From Planctomycetota bacterium (GTDB lineage Bacteria; Planctomycetota; UBA11346), in contig CANETI010000174.1 of assembly GCA_947440715.1 (NCBI GenBank), forward strand, positions 1-5,875: a stretch of DNA of 5,875 bases, given 5' to 3'. Position numbers and translations under genes: made by a program. Below, piece after piece: positions 1-5,875 of the stretch. Within the stretch, counting starts at the first letter, position 1. Each line of letters begins with the position of its first letter. The notes under the pieces are model-generated. The model saw only the letters and a program-made list of their open reading frames with translations. It had not been told where the DNA came from and ran no database searches.

Positions 1-2467
1 CCAGCACCAAGACCAATAATTCATTCCAGGGCACTGTTATCTGCAGCCCTAAAATCATTTGCAAAACGACATAGGCATGAACGACACCAAAGGCCATGCC
101 GCAAAGCCCCGCGATACCAGCGAGGCACGCAAACTCTGCGGTTATTGAACTGAACAGCACCACCGGTTTTGCGCCCAGCACTGCCAACAGCGCGGCATCG
201 CTGCGCCTGGCACGAGCCGTGCCAATACCAATGCCGATTAATACTAAAATTCCAGCAGCCAAACAGAACCAACCTAAAAAGTTAACGGCCAAACTAATGC
301 GATCCAACATCTCATGTAATTTCCCTCCGATCTCTGCCACATCAAATGCTGTGACGCCGGGAAATTGAACCGCCATAACGCCAATCAATCGCTGTTGATC
401 CACTGGTGCCAAAACGGGAATGGATGCAACCCAATTTCCCGGAGCCTCGTTTAATACGTGCGGACTGAGCAATATAAAAAAGTTCGGCTGCAAATTTGCC
501 CAACGCACGCGACGAATACTGGTGACCTTTGCGAGGATCGGAACGCCCTGAACGTCAAGCGATAATAGGTCGCCTAATTTCGCACCGATATTACCCGCAA
601 ATCGTTGTTCGAGCGATGCCTCAATGCGCTCTGGATCATCTTTCATATACACTCCGGCCACAATCTCTTCGTCTGGTCCCAAATTCGTTCGCCAACTCAG
701 ACGTTGTTCACGACCACGCATAAAACGACGAGCATCACCTTCACGTGTTGCGCTGTCTTTTTTCGACGATTCTTTGCCGTTAATCGCCCGCAAACGACCT
801 AACACAATTGGGCTGAGCGATGCCTCAACATGAAATTCATTTTTCGCCCATTCCCGAAATTGTTCAACCTCGTCCGCGGCAATATCAATACAAAATGTTC
901 CTGGCCGTTGTGACTGACCACCCTGCAAATCCAGCGATAAACTGGTGCGATACGTCGCCATCGTTGCCATCAATTGCGCCGCGGCGGCAATAGCGATAAC
1001 GGCTGCTAAAGGGCGAAATCCTGGTCGAGTTAAATTCCGTACACCATGTCGCAAACCGACAGCCCATCTCCCACGCCACGGAGCCATAAGCATGTTGGGT
1101 AAGCGCAATAATGGCCACCCAAATACCGCCGTTAACAACGCCCCGCCGACCAATACCCCAATAACTGCAGGTCCAGTAATCCATGAACGGGCTTCATAGG
1201 CGGCAATGATCGCAATGACGACGAGCAAACACAAACTCGTTAGCACCACGCGCCAACGACCACTGGTCGAACTACGATCACCACGTGCCACTGCTGCCGG
1301 TTGTAAACCATGGACTTCGCACACCGCAATTGCCGCAAATCCCGCAGCCACCAATCCCCCCAACAACACGCCCCAGGCCATCACCGCGACATCAATACCG
1401 TAACCACCTTTAACTGGTAAATGTCCCTGTCCCACATAAAGCAAACCATTTTGCAATAATACTCCCAACACCGCTCCCAATACACCGCCGATCACACCCA
1501 ATAACGTACTCTGCATCAAGAACATCCACGCCACCCACGATGGCGTAGCGCCCAACATAGTAAGCGTGGCAATCGTATCACGCTGTTCGGCCACATATCC
1601 ACGCACTAAACTCGCCACGCCGATACCACCTAATAACACCGCAGCTAAGGCGACGAGGCGTAAAAAATCTCCGATACGATCAAATGCTCGCTCGATCGTT
1701 TCACTCGCTTGTGACGCCGTTCGTACACCAATGCCTTTTTCGTTGTCGACACGCCCACCGAAACTGCTGTTCATACGCTCCGGTAAATCCCAGCGTTTGC
1801 GCAATGACGCTGCCACATCAGCCACCACCTCCGGCGGTAACGCAATTAATTCAGCATAGCGCAAGCGGGCACCAAAACCGTCAAGACCCGTTGCTGCCAA
1901 GCGCGACTGCGCCATCAAAACGCGTGGACCCAAGGTAAAGGGATTTAAACCCATGCCTGGTTCTTCAATAATAACACCAGCAATGCGAAATGATTGCGTC
2001 CCTAAACGCAACGAACCACCAACCGCTAATTGCAAATGAGTTAATAATTCACCCTGCACAAAAACGACGGGCTCACTAGCAAACAATTCATTAAGCGAAC
2101 CGCTGGATAAATGCACCGCTCCATAGAGTGGATACCCAGGATTAACGGCGCGTACTTCAACCGTGCGTGCACGACCATCAGCACCTCCAATGGCCATCGT
2201 GGTAAAACGCACTTGCGTCACGCGCTGGGCCGAGGCAGGTAATTCCTCCACCAAAGCAGCTTCTTGTTCTTCGGTTAGCGCCTGATTCGCAGCTATTTCA
2301 ATATCCGCGCCCAACAGTGGACGTGCTTCCGCCGTCAATGTTCGATCTAAAGCGGCACTAAACGAGCCCACGCACACGCGAGCGGCGATACCCAAGGCGA
2401 TGCAAATTATTAATAAATATAAACGAGCCGATTGGCCACGGCTCATACGCCAAGCTAATGTTAACAT
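1..2467 (-). CDS. ybbP: YbbP-like FtsX-family ABC transporter permease, 3' end cut by window edge
   Basis: The minus-strand frame is open from an ATG at 2467 to the left edge, giving 822 codons without a stop. Translation shows the YbbP-type duplicated FtsX architecture: TM1 near residues 15-37, a periplasmic domain near 38-265, TM2-TM4 near 267-383, TM5-TM7 near 405-503, a second periplasmic domain near 504-727, TM8-TM9 near 728-802, and the start of a tenth helix from 813. Each FtsX unit carries the usual post-helix motif: EQRDTIATLTMLGA at 294-307 and ARRSDAALLAVLGA at 753-766. Family-typical stretches include EARPLLGADIEI (47-58), REQRLSW (586-592) and QPNFFILLSP (660-669). E. coli YbbP is about 804 residues, so probably only the last helix and a short tail (some 25-40 residues) are missing. 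The partner ATPase gene lies 49 bases upstream. An in-frame ATG at 2500 would add 11 residues. Both starts have weak ribosome binding sites, and I prefer 2467 because the family begins at about this point. The substrate is unknown; a lipid or lipoprotein-like envelope substrate is inferred from the family. Confidence 0.93.
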   Translation of the reverse strand, partial: MLTLAWRMSRGQSARLYLLIICIALGIAARVCVGSFSAALDRTLTAEARPLLGADIEIAANQALTEEQEAALVEELPASAQRVTQVRFTTMAIGGADGRARTVEVRAVNPGYPLYGAVHLSSGSLNELFASEPVVFVQGELLTHLQLAVGGSLRLGTQSFRIAGVIIEEPGMGLNPFTLGPRVLMAQSRLAATGLDGFGARLRYAELIALPPEVVADVAASLRKRWDLPERMNSSFGGRVDNEKGIGVRTASQASETIERAFDRIGDFLRLVALAAVLLGGIGVASLVRGYVAEQRDTIATLTMLGATPSWVAWMFLMQSTLLGVIGGVLGAVLGVLLQNGLLYVGQGHLPVKGGYGIDVAVMAWGVLLGGLVAAGFAAIAVCEVHGLQPAAVARGDRSSTSGRWRVVLTSLCLLVVIAIIAAYEARSWITGPAVIGVLVGGALLTAVFGWPLLRLPNMLMAPWRGRWAVGLRHGVRNLTRPGFRPLAAVIAIAAAAQLMATMATYRTSLSLDLQGGQSQRPGTFCIDIAADEVEQFREWAKNEFHVEASLSPIVLGRLRAINGKESSKKDSATREGDARRFMRGREQRLSWRTNLGPDEEIVAGVYMKDDPERIEASLEQRFAGNIGAKLGDLLSLDVQGVPILAKVTSIRRVRWANLQPNFFILLSPHVLNEAPGNWVASIPVLAPVDQQRLIGVMAVQFPGVTAFDVAEIGGKLHEMLDRISLAVNFLGWFCLAAGILVLIGIGIGTARARRSDAALLAVLGAKPVVLFSSITAEFACLAGIAGLCGMAFGVVHAYVVLQMILGLQITVPWNELLVLVL

Positions 2468-2520
2468 TATGAACACCGCTGTAACATAACAGACTGCCAT
2501 TTGTTCTTCATTTTTTTCAT
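2467..2520 (-). other. 17-codon mini-ORF bridging the ybbA stop and the ybbP start
   Basis: An ATG at 2520 overlaps the TGA stop of the ATPase gene as ATGA. The frame runs 17 codons (MKKMKNKWQSVMLQRCS) and ends in a TAA whose last base is the first base of the permease ATG (TAATG). The frame differs from both neighbours. The peptide itself is probably not functional. The arrangement would let ribosomes finishing the ATPase reinitiate and be carried across the gap to the permease start. There is no good ribosome binding site of its own, so the overlap could be chance. If the permease starts at 2500 instead, the mini-ORF has no role. Confidence 0.25.
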
Positions 2521-3236
2521 GCTGAAGCCAGCGTGGTATTAACATCGCTCGCGACACGGCCATCGTGCAAGGTAAGGCAACGCTCAGCGCGCGCTGCCAA
2601 CAACGCATCATGCGTTACCAACACTACCGTGGTGCGCTGTTCAGCAGCGACGGAAAATAGTAAGTCAGCCATCGCCGTTCCGGTGCGACTATCCAAATTA
2701 CCCGTTGGTTCATCGGCAAATAACACTGCAGGGGCCGGAGCCATCGCACGAGCCAAAGCCACACGCTGCTGTTCACCGCCAGATAAACGGCTGGGCACAT
2801 GATCACAGCGATTACCCAAACCAACGCGTTCCAACCACTGCCGAGCTACCACCATCGGCTGTGCATGACCAGCTAATTCCAATGGTACAGCAACATTTTC
2901 GACCGCGGTCAAGGTGGGCAATAAGCGAAACGATTGAAAAACGAAACCCATCCGCTGACCACGAATTGATGCCAAACGACTGGTCGATAGCGTACTCAAA
3001 TCATGCCCATCAATGACGATGCGTCCCTGGCTTGGCACATCAAGACCAGCCATTAATCCTAGTAAGGTTGATTTTCCGCTACCGGATGGACCAACAATGG
3101 CGATGCGGGCACCGGCTTCTAAATCAAATGACACGTTCGCCAATACCGTCAAGGTATCCTGACCAACTATAAACTGTTTACTCACATCCTGTACCGAAAC
3201 GATGGCCTTGGCTGATGAGCGAACGGGTGAATTCAT
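2517..3236 (-). CDS. ybbA: YbbA/LolD-type ABC transporter ATP-binding protein
   Basis: This 239-residue cytoplasmic ATPase should power the permease encoded just downstream by binding and hydrolysing ATP as a dimer. All nucleotide-binding elements are present and intact: Walker A GPSGSGKST at 49-57, Q-loop Gln101, signature LSGGEQ at 151-156, Walker B VLFADE at 171-176 with catalytic Glu176, D-loop NLDS at 180-183 and the switch His209. The ADEPTGNLD block and the length (about 225-240 residues) place it in the MacB/LolD/YbbA subgroup, whose members pair with FtsX-type permeases. Pairing with a ten-helix YbbP-like protein points to YbbA rather than LolD. I chose ATG 3236 because the ribosome binding site AAGGCGG sits 5 bases upstream. 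The frame can be extended to a TTG at 3260, but that start overlaps tesA and lacks such a site. The gene begins 13 bases after the tesA stop, which argues for co-transcription. Confidence 0.95.
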   Translation of the reverse strand: MNSPVRSSAKAIVSVQDVSKQFIVGQDTLTVLANVSFDLEAGARIAIVGPSGSGKSTLLGLMAGLDVPSQGRIVIDGHDLSTLSTSRLASIRGQRMGFVFQSFRLLPTLTAVENVAVPLELAGHAQPMVVARQWLERVGLGNRCDHVPSRLSGGEQQRVALARAMAPAPAVLFADEPTGNLDSRTGTAMADLLFSVAAEQRTTVVLVTHDALLAARAERCLTLHDGRVASDVNTTLASA

Positions 3237-3241
3237 ATGTT

Positions 3242-3248
3242 CCGCCTT
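3242..3248 (-). promoter_or_regulatory. ribosome binding site of ybbA
   Basis: On the minus strand AAGGCGG lies 5 bases before ATG 3236. It is the clearest Shine-Dalgarno sequence in the window and decides the ybbA start in favour of 3236 over the upstream TTG at 3260. It follows directly after the tandem TAA TAA that ends tesA, so it can load ribosomes independently within the operon. Confidence 0.75.
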
Positions 3249-3249
3249 A

Positions 3250-3855
3250 TTATTTAACAATTAACGGTTTCAAAAAAGCATAAACCCGAGTGGCCATTTG
3301 TTGTTGGCCTTCGGCGGTTGGATGAATGCCATCAGCTTGATTCAGTACTGGAACTCCACCGACGCCCTCTAATAAAAACGGCATCAGAGGAACTTGGTGC
3401 TGTTGTGCCACCCCAGGAAATACTGCGGCAAAGGCCAAACGATAATCTTCACCGTAATTAGTCGGAATTTGGATCCCAGACATAAACACCGTAGTTCCCG
3501 CAGCGCGGCATTTTTCAATAATGGAGGTCAGATTACTGCTTAAGGCTTCTACTGACTGGCCGCGCAATCCATCATTTGCGCCCAAGGCAATAAAAAGCAC
3601 CTCCGGCTTCGCCTTTAATATCCAATTTAATCGCCGTAATCCTGCGGCAGAAGTATCACCGCTCACCCCAGCGTTGGTCACGCGCCAATCTAGGCCATCG
3701 GCACGCGCCAATGACTCTACCAAAGCGGGATAGGCTTGATCTTCCTCTAAACCCTTACCCGCAGTCAAACTATCACCTAAACAAACAATAGTCGCCGCTG
3801 ACAGCATCGGCAGGCAACACCACAACAGCAGGATTTGCATCATAACGCTTCGCAT
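3250..3855 (-). CDS. tesA: TesA-like periplasmic GDSL esterase (acyl-CoA thioesterase I / lysophospholipase L1 / arylesterase family)
   Basis: This is a 201-residue SGNH/GDSL hydrolase; E. coli TesA is 208 residues as precursor. Residues 1-20 (MRSVMMQILLLWCCLPMLSA) form a short signal peptide with probable cleavage near the LSA-A junction, so the mature enzyme should be periplasmic. The four conserved blocks are visible: GDSL at 27-30 with nucleophile Ser29, block II around NAGVSGDTS with Gly63, GAND at 92-95 with oxyanion Asn94, and DGIHP with Asp175 and His178 completing the triad. Known relatives hydrolyse acyl-CoA, lysophospholipid and aryl ester substrates; the natural substrate here cannot be read from sequence. 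I chose ATG 3855 because it gives a clean signal peptide. An AGGG lies very close upstream, so ATG 3843 or 3840 remain possible. The frame stays open to a GTG at 3975, but that would put 40 polar residues before the signal peptide. Tandem TAA stops end the gene, and ybbA follows 13 bases on. Confidence 0.92.
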   Translation of the reverse strand: MRSVMMQILLLWCCLPMLSAATIVCLGDSLTAGKGLEEDQAYPALVESLARADGLDWRVTNAGVSGDTSAAGLRRLNWILKAKPEVLFIALGANDGLRGQSVEALSSNLTSIIEKCRAAGTTVFMSGIQIPTNYGEDYRLAFAAVFPGVAQQHQVPLMPFLLEGVGGVPVLNQADGIHPTAEGQQQMATRVYAFLKPLIVK

Positions 3856-4170
3856 ATCCCTAATGTGTCGCTGCTTATCTCCTGCCAACCCACGAAACTT
3901 GCAAACTTCGGCAACACGACTGAACAGCTCAGCTGCGCCGCAAACTAGAAGAGCCTTTTCGTCGGCTTTACGCACAGATCTCGCTGATCATTTTTAGGCA
4001 ATTCCAAGCATATCTCATCCACGTTGCTGACCGGCTCAGCAGAAACGAGGTCGATCATCGACTTATATCAACATCCCCGCAATTTGATTTTTCCGACCTT
4101 GCCGAAGGATCCAACACGATGACTATCCGGTTTGTCCAATGGTGACGAAAACAAGCGCGACAAAAGTATG
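3856..4170. other. 315-base intergenic region between sthA and tesA
   Basis: I see no supported gene here. It contains a candidate tesA promoter element (4062-4070), a small inverted repeat GCTGA/TCAGC with a 5-base spacer (4026-4040), an odd palindrome CAGCTCAGCTG (3925-3935) and a BamHI-type GGATCC at 4107-4112. A minus-strand 37-codon frame at 3945-4058 has no ribosome binding site and is probably chance. I found no GC-rich hairpin followed by a T run for sthA: the CCTT/AAGG stem near 4101-4114 is only 4 bp and is followed by A residues on the minus strand. Confidence 0.7.
4062..4070 (-). promoter_or_regulatory. candidate extended -10 promoter element for the tesA-ybbA-ybbP operon
   Basis: Read on the minus strand the bases are TGATATAAG, which is a TGn extension followed by TATAAG (5 of 6 matches to TATAAT). 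No good -35 hexamer lies 17-18 bases upstream, which is tolerated in extended -10 promoters. Transcription would begin near 4055 and leave a leader of about 200 bases before tesA. The match is by eye and could be chance. Confidence 0.35.
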
Positions 4171-5610
4171 CTACGAATGCGCCGCCGAAGCCGAGTTACT
4201 TTTTAGTTCGCTAATCAGATTAATCTTATTGGCCGCGTTATGCGCGGCCACCTTATAACACTCTGCCAAGGTGGGGTAATTAAAGACGGTGGTCAGAAAA
4301 TAATCCAATCCTCCACCCAGTCCAATAACCGCCTGCCCTACATGAATCAATTCCGTGGCACCTGAGCCAATACAATGAACACCTAATAAGCGTCGATCAC
4401 GACGGTCGAACAACATTTTGAACATGCCAGAATCATCGCCTAGAATATGTCCGCGTGAAATTTCGTTATAGCGAGCGGCACCACTCTCGTAGGGAATCTT
4501 GGCTTTGGTGAGTTCTTCTTCCGTAGCGCCAACCGTCGATATTTCTGGAATAGCATAAATTCCGATGGGAAAATTCTTGCCCATGGGTTCCGCTTTAACT
4601 CCAAACATATGACAGGCAGCTAAACGACCCTGTTCACTTGACGTTGCCGCCAAGGCCGGAAAACCAATCACATCCCCTGCCGCGTAGATGCTGGGCACGA
4701 TGGTGCGGTAGGTAGCATCGACGGTAATTCTCCCACGTTCATCACAATTTAAACCGGCAGCGGCTAAGTTAAGATCATCTGTAGCACCGACGCGTCCGGC
4801 GGCATACAAGACCACCTCGGCAGCAAGATGCTTGCCAGATTCGAGCACAATGAGACCTTGGCGTTGGCGACCTTCAATAATTTCAATACGCTCAACCGTT
4901 TCTCCACCGCGAAAAATTACGTTTTTCTTACGCATTTGATGAATCAGTTCATCGACAATTTCATGATCAAGAAATTCCAATGGGCGTGGGCGCTTATCAA
5001 TGATGGTCACATCGACGCCGAGCGCCGCAAACATGCTAGCGTACTCAATCCCGATGACGCCAGCCCCAACCACTGCCATGGTTCTAGGCAGGCTACGTAA
5101 TCCCAGCAAGCCATCCGAAGTCATCAGCGTCACGCCATCAGATTTCAGCCCAGGCGGATCGCTGGGGCGCGTGCCGACGGCTAACAGTAGGTGCTCTGCG
5201 CGAATTTTCACTTCGCCAGACTGCTGTTCAATTTCAACGGTATTGGCATTGATGAGCCGCGCCTGACCACGAAAAACCTCTATGTCGTTGCGTCGTAGAT
5301 TTTCTTCCGCCACGGTCGTCTCACGTTCGATTCCCCTCTGCACGTGACCGAGTAATTGATCCATGGTTGGGCGCACTCGCACACGATTATCGCCTTCTAA
5401 TCCTGGTCGACCATAGCAGCGTTGAACCGCCTCGCGAAAAGTCTTCGATGGAATAGTGCCTGTCTCTATACAAACACCTCCAATGCAACGCTGACGCTCA
5501 ATAATTGCCACGCGTTTGCCAAGCTTAGCCGCCTGAATGGCAGCACGCTGACCAGCGGGTCCGCTACCAATACAAATAAGATCAAATGTGGTAAGGATAT
5601 CGCGGCTCAT
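4171..5610 (-). CDS. sthA: soluble pyridine nucleotide transhydrogenase (Si-specific NAD(P)+ transhydrogenase)
   Basis: This 479-residue cytoplasmic FAD enzyme transfers hydride between NADPH and NAD+ and helps to balance the two cofactor pools. The order is that of the pyridine nucleotide-disulfide reductase fold: FAD-binding GSGPAG at 15-20, GGVCIETGTIPSK at 44-56, an NAD(P)-binding GAGVIG at 182-187, the second FAD motif AAGDVIG at 310-316, and a C-terminal dimerisation domain from about 345. The redox disulfide CxxxxC of dihydrolipoamide dehydrogenase is broken: Cys47 is present but the second position is Thr52. The usual catalytic His before PTLxE is replaced by Tyr445. Both changes fit a transhydrogenase and argue against a lipoamide dehydrogenase or glutathione reductase. 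E. coli SthA is about 466 residues, and the extra length here is mostly a Ser/Ala-rich tail (LKSNSASAAHS). ATG 5610 is supported by AAAGG 7 bases upstream. The stop is TAG. It is separated from tesA by 315 bases and is probably transcribed on its own. Confidence 0.94.
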   Translation of the reverse strand: MSRDILTTFDLICIGSGPAGQRAAIQAAKLGKRVAIIERQRCIGGVCIETGTIPSKTFREAVQRCYGRPGLEGDNRVRVRPTMDQLLGHVQRGIERETTVAEENLRRNDIEVFRGQARLINANTVEIEQQSGEVKIRAEHLLLAVGTRPSDPPGLKSDGVTLMTSDGLLGLRSLPRTMAVVGAGVIGIEYASMFAALGVDVTIIDKRPRPLEFLDHEIVDELIHQMRKKNVIFRGGETVERIEIIEGRQRQGLIVLESGKHLAAEVVLYAAGRVGATDDLNLAAAGLNCDERGRITVDATYRTIVPSIYAAGDVIGFPALAATSSEQGRLAACHMFGVKAEPMGKNFPIGIYAIPEISTVGATEEELTKAKIPYESGAARYNEISRGHILGDDSGMFKMLFDRRDRRLLGVHCIGSGATELIHVGQAVIGLGGGLDYFLTTVFNYPTLAECYKVAAHNAANKINLISELKSNSASAAHS

Positions 5611-5617
5611 AAGAATA

Positions 5618-5622
5618 CCTTT
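5618..5622 (-). promoter_or_regulatory. ribosome binding site of sthA
   Basis: On the minus strand the run AAAAAAGG ends 7 bases before ATG 5610; its AAAGG core is a good Shine-Dalgarno match at normal spacing. The preceding A-rich stretch should keep the site unstructured. Confidence 0.65.
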
Positions 5623-5777
5623 TTTGTTGTTGCAAGAAATATCGCAAAGTTGTCGCGGTTTCGCCCAGCTATCGTTGATGCTAAGCTCACAGAGAGACCC
5701 CTTCTATCACCGCGCGAGATGAAGACGTAGCAAAGGTCGGAGCAAGAAACCATGAAACGATTCTGATGCCAACGTGG

Positions 5778-5806
5778 ATTTCACACCCAAGGTGATAGTT
5801 GGTCAA
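5778..5806 (-). promoter_or_regulatory. candidate sigma70-type promoter of sthA
   Basis: On the minus strand TTGACC (5806-5801, 5 of 6 matches to TTGACA) is followed after exactly 17 bases by TGAAAT (5783-5778, 4 of 6 matches to TATAAT). Transcription would start near 5771, leaving a leader of about 160 bases. A small inverted repeat, TCAC-N7-GTGA (5795-5781), falls in the spacer and overlaps the -10. That position would suit an operator, but arms of 4 bp are weak evidence. The rest of 5611-5875 holds no gene or RNA that I can recognise. Confidence 0.35.
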
Positions 5807-5875
5807 AGCCTGATCTGTGATTTTGATGCGAGAACCACAAAATAAATTAACCACGAGATAGAAAATGGATCCCCC

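Noticed and set aside
945..1938. Several plus-strand open frames of 60-100 codons opposite the permease gene
   Set aside because: They are antisense shadows of a well-supported coding frame, rich in Ala, Thr, Pro and Arg as expected of reverse-frame translation, and show no domain or start signal.
3945..4058. Minus-strand 37-codon frame upstream of tesA with a fairly natural amino acid mix
   Set aside because: It has no ribosome binding site, its ATG lies at or upstream of the predicted transcript start, and it is short enough to be chance.
4171..5610. Alternative identity of sthA as dihydrolipoamide dehydrogenase or mercuric/glutathione reductase
   Set aside because: The active-site disulfide is incomplete (Cys47 with Thr52) and the catalytic His is Tyr445, and no 2-oxoacid dehydrogenase genes are nearby.
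5422..5730. Plus-strand 102-codon open frame antisense to the start of sthA
   Set aside because: Most of it lies opposite the strongly conserved FAD-binding region of sthA, and its translation resembles no family I know.
5687..5875. Minus-strand frame open for 62 codons from the right edge, possibly the 3' end of another gene
   Set aside because: An open run of this length is not rare across several frames, the translation is not recognisable, and it contains the better-supported promoter candidate of sthA.
5865..5875. A plus-strand ATG at the right edge, possibly a gene divergent from sthA
   Set aside because: Fewer than four codons are visible and the upstream GAG is a weak ribosome binding site, so nothing can be supported.
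5867..5875. GGATCC followed by a C run at the right edge, suggestive of a cloning-site junction
   Set aside because: Other GGATCC sites occur inside the window (3471-3476 and 4107-4112) and the following bases do not continue into a polylinker that I can recognise, so a natural site is equally likely.

Overview
This window reads as ordinary chromosomal DNA from a proteobacterium, most likely a gammaproteobacterium or a close relative. Base composition is near 50% GC by eye. The clue is a tesA-ybbA-ybbP type gene set (periplasmic GDSL esterase, LolD/YbbA-type ATPase, ten-helix FtsX-type permease), which is characteristic of Proteobacteria. I could not fix a genus. All four supported genes lie on the minus strand, so transcription runs from the right edge to the left.

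Layout from right to left: 5611-5875 is a non-coding leader with a plausible sigma70-type promoter. 4171-5610 is sthA, a soluble flavoprotein that passes hydride between NADPH and NAD+. 3856-4170 is a 315-base gap with an extended -10 element and two imperfect short repeats, but no convincing terminator. 3250-3855 is a tesA-like secreted esterase/lysophospholipase. 2517-3236 is the ABC ATPase ybbA, starting 13 bases after the tesA stop codon with a strong ribosome binding site. 1-2467 is the ybbP-like permease, cut by the left edge shortly before its natural end.

tesA, ybbA and ybbP look like one operon: they are co-directional with gaps of 13 and 49 bases. The ATPase and permease should form one inner-membrane machine of the MacB/LolCDE/FtsX type, which moves or extracts substrates at the periplasmic face rather than importing solutes. 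The esterase acts in the periplasm, so a shared role in envelope lipid or lysophospholipid handling is reasonable but inferred. sthA is a separate redox-balance gene and probably its own transcription unit.

I found no mobile element, CRISPR array, tRNA, rRNA, toxin-antitoxin pair or defence gene, and nothing that amounts to a new system. The most notable detail is a 17-codon mini-ORF that exactly bridges the ybbA stop and the ybbP start (ATGA overlap at one end, TAATG at the other), which could couple their translation.
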